Part shown: positions 8,903 to 17,317 of the stretch, piece by piece
How the letters are laid out: every line of letters starts with the position of its first letter
Position numbering within the stretch: the stretch's first letter is position 1
Assembly (NCBI RefSeq): GCF_000716605.1
Contig: NZ_JNXE01000025.1
Span: 62,001 to 126,000, forward strand
Length of the DNA stretch: 64,000 nucleotides
Direction of reading: 5' to 3'
Origin: Streptomyces sp. NRRL F-525
GTDB taxonomy: Bacteria; Actinomycetota; Actinomycetes; Streptomycetales; Streptomycetaceae
Position numbers and translations under genes: made by a program
The notes under the pieces: generated by a model
Seen by the model: only the letters and a program-made list of their open reading frames with translations
The model's database searches: none
What the model was told of the DNA's origin: nothing

Positions 8903-9187
8903 TGGTTGTCGTACCTGACGAACTGCGGTCAACCCCTTCCCCAGGCACCGCCCATGAACCCAGGTGAACGCCCGCCCGCACCCCGGCACTCCGCAGCGTA
9001 CGGGCAGTCACTGACAAGGCCCGTGCACCACAGACGCTCCAGGATCTCCGGCGAAGTCGGCCCGAGGCGACGTCTCGTTCCGGCCAGATCCACCGTGAGA
9101 TGGAAAAACAGGGGCACGGCAGCGGGCATTGGGTGGCGATAATGTGCCCCGTCCCTCGTACGGTCCAAAGGCGCAGGAGGTCGCGGT
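8903..9187. other. Non-coding gap
   Basis: Between the hydrolase terminator and the AraC regulator I see no credible gene; the short open frames here have no ribosome site and poor composition. An AGGAGG at 9175-9180 serves the regulator that follows. The AraC promoter should lie here but no clear -35/-10 pair stands out. Confidence 0.5.
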
Positions 9188-10171
9188 ATGCACCACTCGC
9201 CCGACCAGGGCCAGGATGTGCTGAAGTTCCGGACGACGGATGTGGACGAGGCCAGGCAGGTCCTCCGAGACCGCTTCTACGCCAACTTCATCGACGTGCC
9301 CGACGGCAGCGCCCAGTTCACGGCCCGGTACGACATCGCCGCACTCGGTCCGTTCACAGTCGGACGACTCTCCTTCGGCGCGGAGGTACGCATACGGTTC
9401 GGGGAACTCGGCTCCTACCACGTGGACATCCCCCTGGGCGGCCATCTGGCCTGGCGGCAAGGACGGCACACCAACGCGGTGGCGACCACCGCGAACGCCG
9501 CCGTCTTCCAGCCGCACGGCGACACGGCCTTGGATCGGGTGAGCACCGACTGTTCCATGCTGGCCGTGAAGATCGACCCCAAGGCCCTCAACGATCAACT
9601 CGAACGCCTTCTCGGCCGACCGCTGCGCACCCCCGTCGTCCTCACGCCCGAACTCGACGTCGCGCACGGCGCGGGCCTGAGCTGGGTCCGGATGATCCGC
9701 GGGGTGTTCGACGAGATGCGGGCCGGCGGCCTGCTCGCCCGGCCGATGGTCGCCCGCCCGCTCCAGGAGGCCCTGCTGACCGGGCTCCTCCTCGCCACCG
9801 GCCACCGCTACCGCGACGAGCTCGACCGGCCAAAACCCGCCCTGCGCCCGGGCCCCGTCAAACGGGCTGTCGAGGCGATGCACAGCATGCCGCAACACCC
9901 GTTCACGGTAGGAGAGTTGGCCGTGCTCGCCGGGGTGAGCGTGCGGCGACTCCAGGAAGCCTTCCAGCAGTACGTCGGCATGACCCCGCTGGCCTACCTC
10001 ACCGACGTCCGCCTCACCCGCGCCCACGACGAGCTGCGCCGCGGCACACCGGGCGAAGTGAACGTGAGCGAGGTCGCCCATCGCTGGAGCTTCGACCACC
10101 TGGGCCGCTTCGCGTCCCGCTACCGGGCGCGCTTCGGCGAGTTGCCCTCGCAGACACTGCGTTCCGGGTGA
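9188..10171 (+). CDS. AraC-family transcriptional regulator
   Basis: The protein has 327 residues. An N-terminal cupin-like ligand domain of the AraC_binding_2 type (residues of about 20-190: FTVGRLSFGAEVRIRF, YHVDIPLGGHLAWRQG) is followed by a C-terminal double helix-turn-helix at about residues 225-325. Signature pieces are FTVGELAVLAGVSVRRLQ, MTPLAYLTDVRLTRAH and WSFDHLGRFASRYRARFGE. A strong ribosome site, AGGAGG, precedes the ATG. Its neighbours are the hydrolase upstream and a membrane-protein gene on the other strand downstream. No target is obvious; regulation of the hydrolase is possible but unproven. Confidence 0.92.
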   Translation: MHHSPDQGQDVLKFRTTDVDEARQVLRDRFYANFIDVPDGSAQFTARYDIAALGPFTVGRLSFGAEVRIRFGELGSYHVDIPLGGHLAWRQGRHTNAVATTANAAVFQPHGDTALDRVSTDCSMLAVKIDPKALNDQLERLLGRPLRTPVVLTPELDVAHGAGLSWVRMIRGVFDEMRAGGLLARPMVARPLQEALLTGLLLATGHRYRDELDRPKPALRPGPVKRAVEAMHSMPQHPFTVGELAVLAGVSVRRLQEAFQQYVGMTPLAYLTDVRLTRAHDELRRGTPGEVNVSEVAHRWSFDHLGRFASRYRARFGELPSQTLRSG

Positions 10172-10565
10172 CCACGGCCCACACCATCGCCCCGCGTTCC
10201 GCGGACAACAGCCGCGCTCAGCGGATCGTGCGCGGCGGCAACCACGCCCTAGATTCATGGTGTTCGCGCGTCCGCCCCTTCGGTCCGCCGCGCGGACATC
10301 GGCCGGCCCATATCCACCCCTTCGGGCCGGTCGCCGCCCGTCGGCGCCCCCCGACAGCTACGGGCGGGTCGGCAGCGCACACGCGGGCCTGGACCCCGCC
10401 GCGGTGTACTGCTCGACACCAGAGAAGGTCCGGGCCGGAGTCGGCGCCGGCCCGGACCTTGACCGTATCGACGGCACACCGATGACGCACCGATGAGGCA
10501 GAACCCCGCGTCCGGCCCTCGGACGGTCCCGGGTTCGCAGTCATCACGAAGAAGGAATTGCCGTA
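10172..10565. other. Convergent intergenic region
   Basis: This 394-base stretch separates the AraC regulator from the leftward HTTM gene. Apart from the hairpin at 10428-10457 I see no supported gene or RNA. Short open frames on both strands lack ribosome sites and look like GC-rich chance frames. Confidence 0.5.
10428..10457. terminator. Strong hairpin, probable bidirectional terminator
   Basis: A perfect 11-bp stem (10428-10438 with 10447-10457) closes an eight-base loop in the convergent region after the AraC gene and the HTTM gene. Confidence 0.6.
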
Positions 10566-11747
10566 TCACCCCGCCGAGGAGCCCTGACCTGCCGGTGCGG
10601 ACTGTGGGGGCACGCGCACCCTTGCCGCGCCAGACGGAGCCCCGGCCTCGCCGGCGGGTGTCCACCGGCCGGTGCGCTGCCAGAGTCGTCCCAGTGCTCG
10701 GTAGAAGCGGTCCGGCAGGAACGCGGCGTCCGCGATGATCATCGCGGAGGAGAAGAGCGGCAGTCCCATGAGGACGGCGATGCCCAGGTGCATGCCCAAC
10801 AACACGGTCAGGACCGGGTACTTGAGCCGTCCGAACAGGACGAACGGGAAGGCGACCTGCACCAGCACGGTCACGTAGCAGGCGACGGCGATCAGCACGT
10901 CGTGCTCGTCCGCCAGGAGGGAGAGCTCGGGCCAGGGCCGGAACAGGTCGAGGTTCAGGACGTAGTGGAGGGCTGTGCCGTTGCCCCAGGAGCCGCCCTG
11001 CACCTTGTAGAGGCCCGCGGATCCGTAGAGGAAGCAGACCTGGGCCGCGATGACGAACATGCCGCAGTTGTGGAGCACGGCCGTCAAGGTCCGTCGGGAG
11101 ACGCCCAGTTGGTGCCGTAGCCCGTCTGCTCCTGAGTCTGTCGAGCCGCTCTCCCCCTTCCCCGCGGAGGCCCGGCGACGGGCTCTGCGCGCGTCCAGGG
11201 ACCAGCGTCGGCCGCATGCGGTGAGGGTGAGGTAGAGAGCCATCAGGAGGATGAGGTTGTCTCCTCCGTCGGTCATGAAGATCGCCCTGGCGTGGAACGA
11301 CGCCACCACGACCGCGAACAGCACGGACACCGCCCGCGTCCGCCAGCCCAGCAGGAACAGCGCGGACGTGACGAGGGCCAGGGCGTAGCAGGTCTCGAAG
11401 TAGGGCCGGCTGTCGGACAGGGTGAGGATGCTGGCCCACCCGGTCTGACCGAACAACTCCCTGGCCAGCTCGGGTGTCCACGGTGACCCGGGCCCCCAGA
11501 TCTCGTCGCGGTGCGGAAACTCGCGCAGCAGGAAGACGAGGTAGAGGAGGCCGTAGCCGATGCGCAGAACGGCCGCGGCGTAGAGGGAGACCGGCCGCTC
11601 GGTCAGGACGGTGAGGAACGCACCGACCCGCTCCGGTCCGCGGCGCGGCGGGCCCGCGTCCGCCCCGTCGGGGACAGGGGGGACACCTCGGTGCGGAGCG
11701 AGTGCCTGCTGTGCCTGCTGTGCCTGCCGCGCCTGCTCAGTTTCCAT
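10566..11747 (-). CDS. HTTM-domain integral membrane protein (gamma-carboxylase-like membrane domain)
   Basis: The 393-residue protein has several hydrophobic segments between residues of about 55 and 340, for example YAAAVLRIGYGLLYLVFLL and LIAVACYVTVLVQVAFPFVL. A conserved stretch reads SAGLYKVQGGSWGNGTALHY. This is the HTTM domain, related to the membrane part of vitamin-K-dependent gamma-carboxylase. The N-terminus contains an AQQAQQ repeat made by a 9-bp microsatellite (11703-11738). The gene overlaps the end of the DUF5819 gene by 11 bases, so both are made together. Function is not established; a membrane modification or redox role is inferred only from the fold. Confidence 0.85.
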   Translation of the reverse strand: METEQARQAQQAQQALAPHRGVPPVPDGADAGPPRRGPERVGAFLTVLTERPVSLYAAAVLRIGYGLLYLVFLLREFPHRDEIWGPGSPWTPELARELFGQTGWASILTLSDSRPYFETCYALALVTSALFLLGWRTRAVSVLFAVVVASFHARAIFMTDGGDNLILLMALYLTLTACGRRWSLDARRARRRASAGKGESGSTDSGADGLRHQLGVSRRTLTAVLHNCGMFVIAAQVCFLYGSAGLYKVQGGSWGNGTALHYVLNLDLFRPWPELSLLADEHDVLIAVACYVTVLVQVAFPFVLFGRLKYPVLTVLLGMHLGIAVLMGLPLFSSAMIIADAAFLPDRFYRALGRLWQRTGRWTPAGEAGAPSGAARVRVPPQSAPAGQGSSAG

Positions 11748-12486
11748 CGGAGGTCACCTTCCACCAGGGCAGATACCGCGTCTCGACAGACTTCGGCGTG
11801 GCAGCGGCCGAGCCGGGGCCGGGCCCCTCGGCCGGCGCGGCGATGGGGATGGTGATCACCCGCAGCTGGACGGACTCGAACGTGCCGCCGCGATGGTCGG
11901 TGATGCGGTCCGCCGCGATGTCGGTCAGGTACTTCTGCATCATCAGCGCCCGCTCCGAGCGGGGCCGGTCGTCACCGCCATGGGTTTCGAGGTACGAACT
12001 CCAGGCCCGCCGCAGCATGTTCTGCGCGGTGTGGCTCGGGAAGACGTCGTGCTTCACCGCCGCGTTGTCGACGCCGCTCAGATCGAACCAGCCGCTCACG
12101 CGCACCCTGCCGTCCGGGGCGGTGTGCATGGTCCGTGCCGAGATCTGCCGGTTGACCGACTCCGGATCCGGTGCGAAGAGGCGCCAGTTCTGCTCGAACA
12201 GGGGGAAGACCCACGCGTTGACCTGGCGGCTGTACTGCCGGGAGAGCGGGTTCGGGGGCGCCACGTGCAGAAACACGAGGAGTACGTGGACCAGGGCCAT
12301 CGCCAGACACAGGGCCACGGCGGCGTTCGTCCCCACCCTCAGCCCCGCCCTCAGCAGGAGCGGCGGAGGCTTCGAACTCCCTTGGCGGGAAAGGGTTGTT
12401 CCACCCCGGTCCGGTGCGTCGACGTCCACCGTTTCGATGCCGCCCGGCATGCCCCCACCCGGCCTTTCCGTCCTGGCTTCTCTCAC
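11737..12486 (-). CDS. DUF5819 family membrane-anchored protein
   Basis: This 249-residue protein has one N-terminal membrane helix (about residues 55-75: VALCLAMALVHVLLVFLHV) and an extracytoplasmic domain with FEQNWRLFAPDPESVNRQI, the hallmark of DUF5819. I chose the GTG at 12486 because AGGAGAG stands just upstream. The longer frame starting at 12531 would begin inside the terminator of the previous gene. It is the first gene of a pair with the HTTM protein; the two families occur side by side in actinomycetes, suggesting one membrane complex. The biochemical role is unknown. Confidence 0.82.
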   Translation of the reverse strand: MREARTERPGGGMPGGIETVDVDAPDRGGTTLSRQGSSKPPPLLLRAGLRVGTNAAVALCLAMALVHVLLVFLHVAPPNPLSRQYSRQVNAWVFPLFEQNWRLFAPDPESVNRQISARTMHTAPDGRVRVSGWFDLSGVDNAAVKHDVFPSHTAQNMLRRAWSSYLETHGGDDRPRSERALMMQKYLTDIAADRITDHRGGTFESVQLRVITIPIAAPAEGPGPGSAAATPKSVETRYLPWWKVTSDGN

Positions 12487-12510
12487 TGTCTCTCCTGAGA
12501 TTTCGCCAAC

Positions 12511-12547
12511 GGCGCGCGACGGAATCGACAACGATCCGTCGCGCGCC
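12511..12547 (-). terminator. Terminator of the ice-binding-fold gene
   Basis: A perfect 13-bp stem (12511-12523 with 12535-12547) closes an 11-base loop, 32 bases past the stop of the gene at 12579. It separates that gene from the DUF5819/HTTM pair. Confidence 0.7.
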
Positions 12548-12578
12548 GCTCGTCCTGCCCGCTCAAGGGATGCCGGAG

Positions 12579-13802
12579 CTAGGCAGATTTCTTGTGGTGG
12601 CCTTCGTGAGCCCTGCCATAGCCCTCGGGCTTGTCGGGCTTGCCGTGATCCTGGCCGTAGCCGCCGTGCTCTTCGGGCTTCCCACCGTGGTCGTGACCGT
12701 TGGGCTTGTGTCCGTGGTCATGGCCGTTGGGCTTGTGGCCGTGATCGTGATGGCCGTTTCCACCGGTCGAGCCGCCTGTCGAACCGGCTGTCGCACCGCC
12801 GGTCGTACCGGCCGTGGTAGCGCCCGTGGTGCCGCTGGTGGTCGCGCCCGCGATGACACCGCCCAGGGCGCCGCCGGTGGTTCCACCCGAGGTCAGGACA
12901 CCGCCGAGAAGACCACCGGTTCCGCCGCCCGTCGGCACGCCGCCGATGACGCCGACCGTCGCGCTTCCCGTCGTGCCCGCTGTGGCACCGCCCGACGTGG
13001 CACCGGCCACGACGCCGCCCGTGATCAGACCACCGGTGGTTCCGCCTGCGGCACACGTACCGCGGTTGATCGTGTTGTTGTCCAGCGTCACGGCGCCGGT
13101 ACGGGCCAGCGCCCGGCCGGCGATGGTCGTTCCCGTCGTGACGGTGATCGACTCCTGGGCCATGATGGTGCCCACGAACGTGGAGTTGGTGCCGAGCGTG
13201 GCCGAACTGCCGATCTGCCAGTACACGTTGCACGGCGAGGCGCCGTTGACGAGCGACACGTTGCTGCCGGACGCCGTCGTCAGGGTCGAACCGATCTGGA
13301 AGACCCATACGGCATTGGGGTCCCCATGCGCGTCGAGCGTCAGCGTGCCGGTGATGCCCGCGGAGATGGGTGCCTTGTAGACGCCCGGATCCAGCGTCCT
13401 GCCACCGAGCTCCACGGGGTCGGGAGCGGTGGGGTAGGTGACGTCCGGCGCCTGACCGGCGGCGTTGTTGTACCCCGTGACCAGGTCGCTCTTGGCCTGG
13501 AGCGCCACCGCGTCCGCGGAGTGCTGGGCCCCGATCACGGTGCCGGGCGGAAATCCGGTGATGGCCGTTCCCGGCGACACACCGAGATCACCGGTGATCG
13601 ACGAGGGCCCGGTGTTGGTGACCTGCGAACCGGCCAGTACGGCGAAGCTGGTCGCCGTACCGAGAGGTACGGGTGTGGCAACGGCACTTGCGCGTGTCGG
13701 CGTCATCGCGAGCACGACAGCGGCGATCACCACGGCCGTCAGCGCCGCGAGCCAGACCGACATGGTGCGCCGTAGTGGAGCGTCAGGGATATTCAGCGTC
13801 AT
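12579..13802 (-). CDS. Secreted DUF3494 (ice-binding-like fold) protein with Gly/Thr linker and His-rich tail
   Basis: The 407-residue protein starts with a Sec signal (about residues 1-40, ending RASA). A DUF3494 beta-solenoid domain follows at about residues 45-255, with FAVLAGSQVTNTG, ITGDLGVSPGTAITGFPPG and GSSATLGTNSTFVGTIMA. Residues of about 255-345 are a Gly/Thr/Val-rich linker. The last 60 residues are packed with His, Gly, Lys and Pro in repeats like GHKPNGHDH. DUF3494 proteins in cold-adapted microbes bind ice, while in soil actinomycetes they may be adhesins. The tail looks able to bind metal ions. No cell-wall sorting signal is seen. An alternative start is the Met 13 codons later. 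A terminator follows. Confidence 0.9.
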   Translation of the reverse strand: MTLNIPDAPLRRTMSVWLAALTAVVIAAVVLAMTPTRASAVATPVPLGTATSFAVLAGSQVTNTGPSSITGDLGVSPGTAITGFPPGTVIGAQHSADAVALQAKSDLVTGYNNAAGQAPDVTYPTAPDPVELGGRTLDPGVYKAPISAGITGTLTLDAHGDPNAVWVFQIGSTLTTASGSNVSLVNGASPCNVYWQIGSSATLGTNSTFVGTIMAQESITVTTGTTIAGRALARTGAVTLDNNTINRGTCAAGGTTGGLITGGVVAGATSGGATAGTTGSATVGVIGGVPTGGGTGGLLGGVLTSGGTTGGALGGVIAGATTSGTTGATTAGTTGGATAGSTGGSTGGNGHHDHGHKPNGHDHGHKPNGHDHGGKPEEHGGYGQDHGKPDKPEGYGRAHEGHHKKSA

Positions 13803-14257
13803 CGAGGGGCCAATTCCTATCAGGGGATGGTGCCTGTTTGGTGGTTCTCGGTCGCGAGGAATCTCCTGCTATCTGTCACTGGCATATTACGCAGGAATAG
13901 AATCGAGTCACGATTCATTCGAGTGACTTCACTGGAATCGGCAAGCAATTCGCAAAATGCATAGAAATACATAATGGGCTGAATGGCCTCGACCCTTGTA
14001 ATATTGATCGCGGATTGGTGCGCTCTCACGTGCAACGTCCCGGAAGGGCGACTCCGGCCTGTACACGCCGGAGTCGTTGCGGGGCCGTCTGCGCGGGCGA
14101 CTACGTCGCCGATCCGGAGGGGGCGCAGAGTCGACACGCTCGAAGCGGCCCTCGGACTGGGGCACGGCAGTATGGCCTACGAACCGGGCGCCGGCGGCGA
14201 GCAGCACCTCGCGCGCCACTGAACGACCAGGTCGGGCCCAAGGGAGGTGTCGGAGTC
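13803..14257. other. AT-richer intergenic region upstream of the ice-binding-fold gene
   Basis: Bases of about 13830-14010 are clearly richer in A and T than the surroundings. They contain AGTCAC (13910-13915) and GTGACT (13922-13927) as an inverted repeat and a TAATAT box on the minus strand, so the promoter of the leftward secreted-protein gene is probably here. No protein gene is supported; the open frames lack ribosome sites. Confidence 0.4.
14049..14076. terminator. Perfect hairpin of unknown role
   Basis: CGACTCCGGC (14049-14058) pairs exactly with GCCGGAGTCG (14067-14076) across an eight-base loop. No gene ends just before it on either strand, so it may be a terminator left from a lost gene or a structured leader. 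Confidence 0.45.
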
Positions 14258-14425
14258 GTGGTGCTTTTCCTGCTGCTGGTCCTCGTGGCCGTCGTCCTGG
14301 GAATCATCGGCACGGCAGCCGAAGGCCTGGGCTATCTGCTGGCCATCGGCATCGCGGTCCTGGCGGCCGACGTGGCCTTCGCAGCCGTACGGCTGTCCCG
14401 GCGCAGTCGCCGCCCTCTCCGCTGA
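14258..14425 (+). CDS. Small hydrophobic membrane protein
   Basis: This 55-residue protein consists of a nearly continuous hydrophobic stretch (VVLFLLLVLVAVVLGIIG, then YLLAIGIAVLAADVAFAAV) and a basic tail, RLSRRSRRPLR. It matches the short single- or two-helix hydrophobic proteins that recur in Streptomyces genomes, with the same IIGTAAEGLGYLL centre. A ribosome site AGGGAGG lies 9 bases before the GTG; the next codon, also GTG, could equally serve. Function is unknown. It stands alone beside the tRNA-Gly remnant. Confidence 0.72.
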   Translation: MVLFLLLVLVAVVLGIIGTAAEGLGYLLAIGIAVLAADVAFAAVRLSRRSRRPLR

Positions 14426-14583
14426 CGGCAGCCGACCGCGGACAAGGCAACACCTTCCACATCGCGTCGCGCGAAGGATTCCTCGAGCGGAACGTCCCAC
14501 CACCCGAACGATGCGCGAGCTCCGTTCGCGCACAGGGCCTGCCCAGCGTTTTTCGAAGCCGTACAGCCCGGAACTCGTCCTCA

Positions 14584-14628
14584 CTTCCCAAGCTGAGAGC
14601 GCGAGTTCGATTCTCGCCACCCGCTCCA
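14584..14628 (+). tRNA. 3' fragment of tRNA-Gly(CCC), probable attachment-site remnant
   Basis: The stretch contains the anticodon loop TTCCCAA (anticodon CCC), the 3' half of the anticodon stem, and a perfect T arm, GCGAG-TTCGATT-CTCGC. It then has the acceptor 3' strand CACCCGC, a discriminator base and CCA. The 5' half (acceptor, D arm) is absent: the upstream bases do not pair or match. A tRNA copy truncated at the anticodon loop is what integrase crossover within a tRNA gene leaves. No integrase is in the window, so this is best read as an att remnant of an integrated or decayed element. Confidence 0.65.
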
Positions 14629-14789
14629 GGAGAAACCCCCCGGGTCGTTGGCCTGGAGATTCTTTGATGTCTGGGCCACGGGGCGGGGCGCACCACAAAC
14701 TGGACGAGCCGAGCAACAACTCGGTCATGACACAACGCCTGAGCCTCCCAAGGCGAGGTCCCGTCAGCGCGCCGAAGTTGGTCAAGGCC

Positions 14790-15386
14790 TCATCGAGGCC
14801 GACCGCTGTCATGGACGACGACCGCGTGCGTCACGTAGCACCTGTCGTCGACCCCCAAGCGCGGCACCATCTCAGGAGGTGGATGGCACGCGTACTGGAA
14901 GGACGAGGGACCGGACAACGGCCCACTGACCGAGCAAGTGCTTGCCTGGCTGGTCACATCCAAGGGACGAGCAACCCCGATCACCGTCGACGCCCACAAC
15001 CACGTGGACGATCCCGGGAGCGCTGACCGCCTCAGCCCACCTGGGGAGAATTGAGACGCCTCCCCCGCCCCGCGAGGACCAGCCAGGCTCCCCCCGCGAG
15101 ACGGCCGTCCATGCAGCCAATCACCGCCCGCACCGCGCACCTGGACGCGATCGGCGTCCACCTGCCAGACGATGCCGTAGAGCGTGGTGTCGGGGAGGTC
15201 CACCCTGACGATGTCGTAGACGTCCAGGTCATCCTCGACCTGCCGAGTCCACGCATGCGCACAGTGATCGCAGTGGTAGCCAACCGCATCGCGTCCCCCA
15301 ACAGTCATCGGCTTGCCCGGACGGACCGCTTCAACGCGGCAGCGCGGGCACGGATCGGCAGTGTGCGCGCCTGCTGATCGGGACAT
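14790..15386 (-). CDS. Possible zinc-ribbon hypothetical protein, 3' part doubtful
   Basis: From an ATG at 15386 the first 75 or so residues look like protein. They include a zinc-ribbon pair, CPRC and CDHC, followed by DDLDVYDIVRVDLPDTTLYG. The frame stays open to 14790, but its last third has poor composition and runs antisense to a convincing protein fragment on the other strand (14839-15054). The true gene is probably shorter or frameshifted. No strong ribosome site is seen. It lies in the degraded stretch after the tRNA-Gly remnant. Function unknown. Confidence 0.35.
   Translation of the reverse strand: MSRSAGAHTADPCPRCRVEAVRPGKPMTVGGRDAVGYHCDHCAHAWTRQVEDDLDVYDIVRVDLPDTTLYGIVWQVDADRVQVRGAGGDWLHGRPSRGGSLAGPRGAGEASQFSPGGLRRSALPGSSTWLWASTVIGVARPLDVTSQASTCSVSGPLSGPSSFQYACHPPPEMVPRLGVDDRCYVTHAVVVHDSGRPR
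14839..15054 (+). pseudogene. Orphan protein fragment without a start codon
   Basis: Between an in-frame TAG at 14836 and a TGA at 15052-15054, the frame encodes a well-composed sequence: GTISGGGWHAYWKDEGPD, then PLTEQVLAWLVTSKGR and PITVDAHNHVDDPGSADR. There is no ATG, GTG or TTG until midway. A different frame opens upstream at 14812 with MDDDRVRHV, so one indel near 14835 would join them. This looks like a recently broken small gene. No family was recognised. Confidence 0.4.
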
Positions 15387-15552
15387 CCTTCGATCCTGCT
15401 GTACACCGACGAAGTCCAGCAACCGGCAGCGCCCAACGCCGACCCACACCACAGGCCACTGCCTACGTCCTCTTCGGCTGTCGACCCCCGCCGAATTGTT
15501 GTCCCGCGGCCGCAGTAGGGTCCTTCTGTCCTGGGGATAGGGGGGTCTACCG

Positions 15553-15807
15553 ATGACGCTGTACCAACTCGGTGAACGGCTGGGAGAGTGGACCGTCTGG
15601 ATCGCCCTGGCCTTGGCGGCAGTCTGGATAGGAACAGGCCGATGGCGGGATTACCCACGACCTGACGGCAGGGACACAGAACAGCTCACCACCGTGGTGC
15701 GGCACCGGACCCGGCTGGTCAAACGCTCCGTCTTCGGTGTCGCGGCCCTGTGGGTCCTGACGATGGTTGTCATCGATGTCTGGGCCGTACACAGCAGTTA
15801 CTACTAG
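15553..15807 (+). CDS. Small two-helix membrane protein
   Basis: The 84-residue frame has two hydrophobic segments (WIALALAAVWIGTG and VFGVAALWVLTMVVIDVWAV) joined by a charged loop, RWRDYPRPDGRDTEQ. A purine-rich GGGGG tract lies just ahead of the ATG. No family is recognised. It sits in the accessory stretch between the tRNA-Gly remnant and the sugar locus. The charged loop and sensible composition favour a real gene, but this is not certain. Confidence 0.5.
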   Translation: MTLYQLGERLGEWTVWIALALAAVWIGTGRWRDYPRPDGRDTEQLTTVVRHRTRLVKRSVFGVAALWVLTMVVIDVWAVHSSYY

Positions 15808-15973
15808 CGGCTCTTCGAGCGTTCGAGGCGGCCCTCCAGGACGAACCCGCAGAGCCCAGATGCCAGCGCAGGGCTGCCAGAACCGGGGCCGGTGTGTCGT
15901 CGCGCAGGAAGGAGGAGAAGACAACTTCGTAGTGGTCGCTCGTGGCGCGCGTTGTGTCCGACAGCAGTGACAT
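15770..15973 (-). pseudogene. Possible truncated hypothetical gene
   Basis: From an ATG at 15973 the minus strand reads HYEVVFSSFLRDDTPAPV and LAALRWHLG. This resembles the start of a recurrent Streptomyces hypothetical family with an FLRDDTP...LRWHLG pattern, as far as I recall it. After about 35 residues the sequence turns Arg/Ser-rich and stops, overlapping the end of the small membrane-protein gene. It is probably a 5' remnant; a chance frame is possible. Confidence 0.3.
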
Positions 15974-16165
15974 CACGATGTGGTCGGTGACAGGCCACGT
16001 GCCAGACGTGTGCCAGATCGCGCGGAGAATCACGGGGAACGCCGGGCACCAGCCGACCGCCCACCAAACCCCTATGCTGCTTCACCGCAGGTCAGCCCCA
16101 GAACGAGCCGCAGATACCCTCAGCTCCCCAACCCCAGGGCCAGTCGATGCCACTAGCCTGAACCC
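15808..16165. other. Gap with remnant only
   Basis: Beyond the possible truncated gene on the minus strand I see no supported feature here. The last bases hold a TAGCCT box (16154-16159) placed so that transcription would begin at the GTG at 16166. Confidence 0.4.
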
Positions 16166-16690
16166 GTGTCGATGGATCAAGGGTCAGCCGGTGCCCTTCA
16201 GCTGAAGTGGGAACTCTCGGGGCATGGTTGGGCGAGGTGCCACCTGTCCGATGACTCCCGTACGGCATCGGTGATCGCCAGCTACTGCACTGACGCGTTG
16301 GCGGACCTTGTAGCGGGAGCAGGCGAGTTGTACGGGCAGCAGCGCTCAGCCCGGTTCTTCTTCGACGCCGAGCCGCAGGAGCTTCGCTGGGTGCTCCGCA
16401 CGACGGATGACGCGGTCAACGTGACCATCCACCAGTTCCCCGACATCTCCGTCAGCCTCGACCTTCCGGACTCCCACGGCACGGTGATGTGGCAGGCGAC
16501 CTATCCGCGTTCGGCCTTCGCCCACGCCGTTTTGGAAGCGGCCCACACTGTGCTGAAGGAGCACGGCGAGGCCGGCTATCTCGGCAAGTGGGCCATGCAT
16601 CCCTACCCCGTCGCACTCGTCCAGGACCTCCGCAGGCTGCACATCCGCGACGACGCCTGCGACCTGCCTCACGACCTGTCGTGCCCGTAG
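16166..16690 (+). CDS. Hypothetical cytosolic protein, probably leaderless
   Basis: The 174-residue protein has no signal peptide or membrane segment. It alternates beta strands and helices: LKWELSGHGWARCHLSDD, RFFFDAEPQELRWVLR, then AVLEAAHTVLKEHGEAGY and WAMHPYPVALVQDL. A -10-like TAGCCT ends six bases before the GTG at 16166, suggesting a leaderless transcript; the ATG at 16172 is the alternative. No family is named with confidence. The length and its accessory neighbours (an Imm32-like gene next door) would suit an immunity protein, but no toxin is visible. Confidence 0.75.
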   Translation: MSMDQGSAGALQLKWELSGHGWARCHLSDDSRTASVIASYCTDALADLVAGAGELYGQQRSARFFFDAEPQELRWVLRTTDDAVNVTIHQFPDISVSLDLPDSHGTVMWQATYPRSAFAHAVLEAAHTVLKEHGEAGYLGKWAMHPYPVALVQDLRRLHIRDDACDLPHDLSCP

Positions 16691-16819
16691 GCGGCCCGCG
16701 CCGCCGTCTCAGTTTCCGTCTCATCCAGCCCCGTTCACGTCCGTTCAACAAGGACGGCGCCTTTGGAAAATGTGCGCCCCCAACGCCACATGGCCCCTTG
16801 GGGTGAGCGACCCTTGAGC

Positions 16820-17110
16820 ATGCCCCCCGGACCCAGCCCCGCTCCCTCGACCAGCACTCAAGTCACCGCGTTCACCGACGGAGTCGCCACAGTCTTCACG
16901 TGGGAGGAAGGCGCCCGCATCGAGGTCCGCAACCTCGGCCGGGAGATCGTCATCGAGGCCAACTCCGCCGGGCTGAAGACCCTGGCCGGCCACCTCCTCA
17001 CGCTCGCCCAGGACGGCACACCGGACGGCGCGCATCTCCACCTGGAGGAGCACAACGGCCTCGAAGCCGGGTCCGCGAGCCTCGTTCTGGAAAGGTGCGA
17101 CGACGAATGA
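16820..17110 (+). CDS. Imm32-like small protein (tentative)
   Basis: The 96-residue product has EVRNLGREIVIEANSAG, then LKTLAGHLLTLAQDGTPDG, HLHLEEHNGLEAGSASLV and a short tail. This order (beta strands, EANxxGL helix, HxHL, GS..LV) resembles the immunity protein 32 family as I remember it. I chose the ATG at 16820 with GGTGAGCG upstream; a TTG 19 codons earlier is less likely. Imm32 members protect against polymorphic toxins, but no toxin gene is in the window, so it may be an orphan immunity gene. The family call is moderate; the gene is likely real. Confidence 0.65.
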   Translation: MPPGPSPAPSTSTQVTAFTDGVATVFTWEEGARIEVRNLGREIVIEANSAGLKTLAGHLLTLAQDGTPDGAHLHLEEHNGLEAGSASLVLERCDDE

Positions 17111-17317
17111 GTCGTAGCAGGTTGCGCGGGAAGCGGCGAGGAGCAGCAGGTACCGGATCAGCGCACGGCAGGGGATCCCCAACCTCGCCTGGCCGAAGGC
17201 CAGCACGGCACCAGGTCGGCCGGGGAATCCGAGTCAGGGAATCCTGGGTCGGTTGCAACTCACCCTCGCCCGAAACTCGTTGAGGGCACGCCCGGTCGCC
17301 GTCATAGGGTCCATCCC

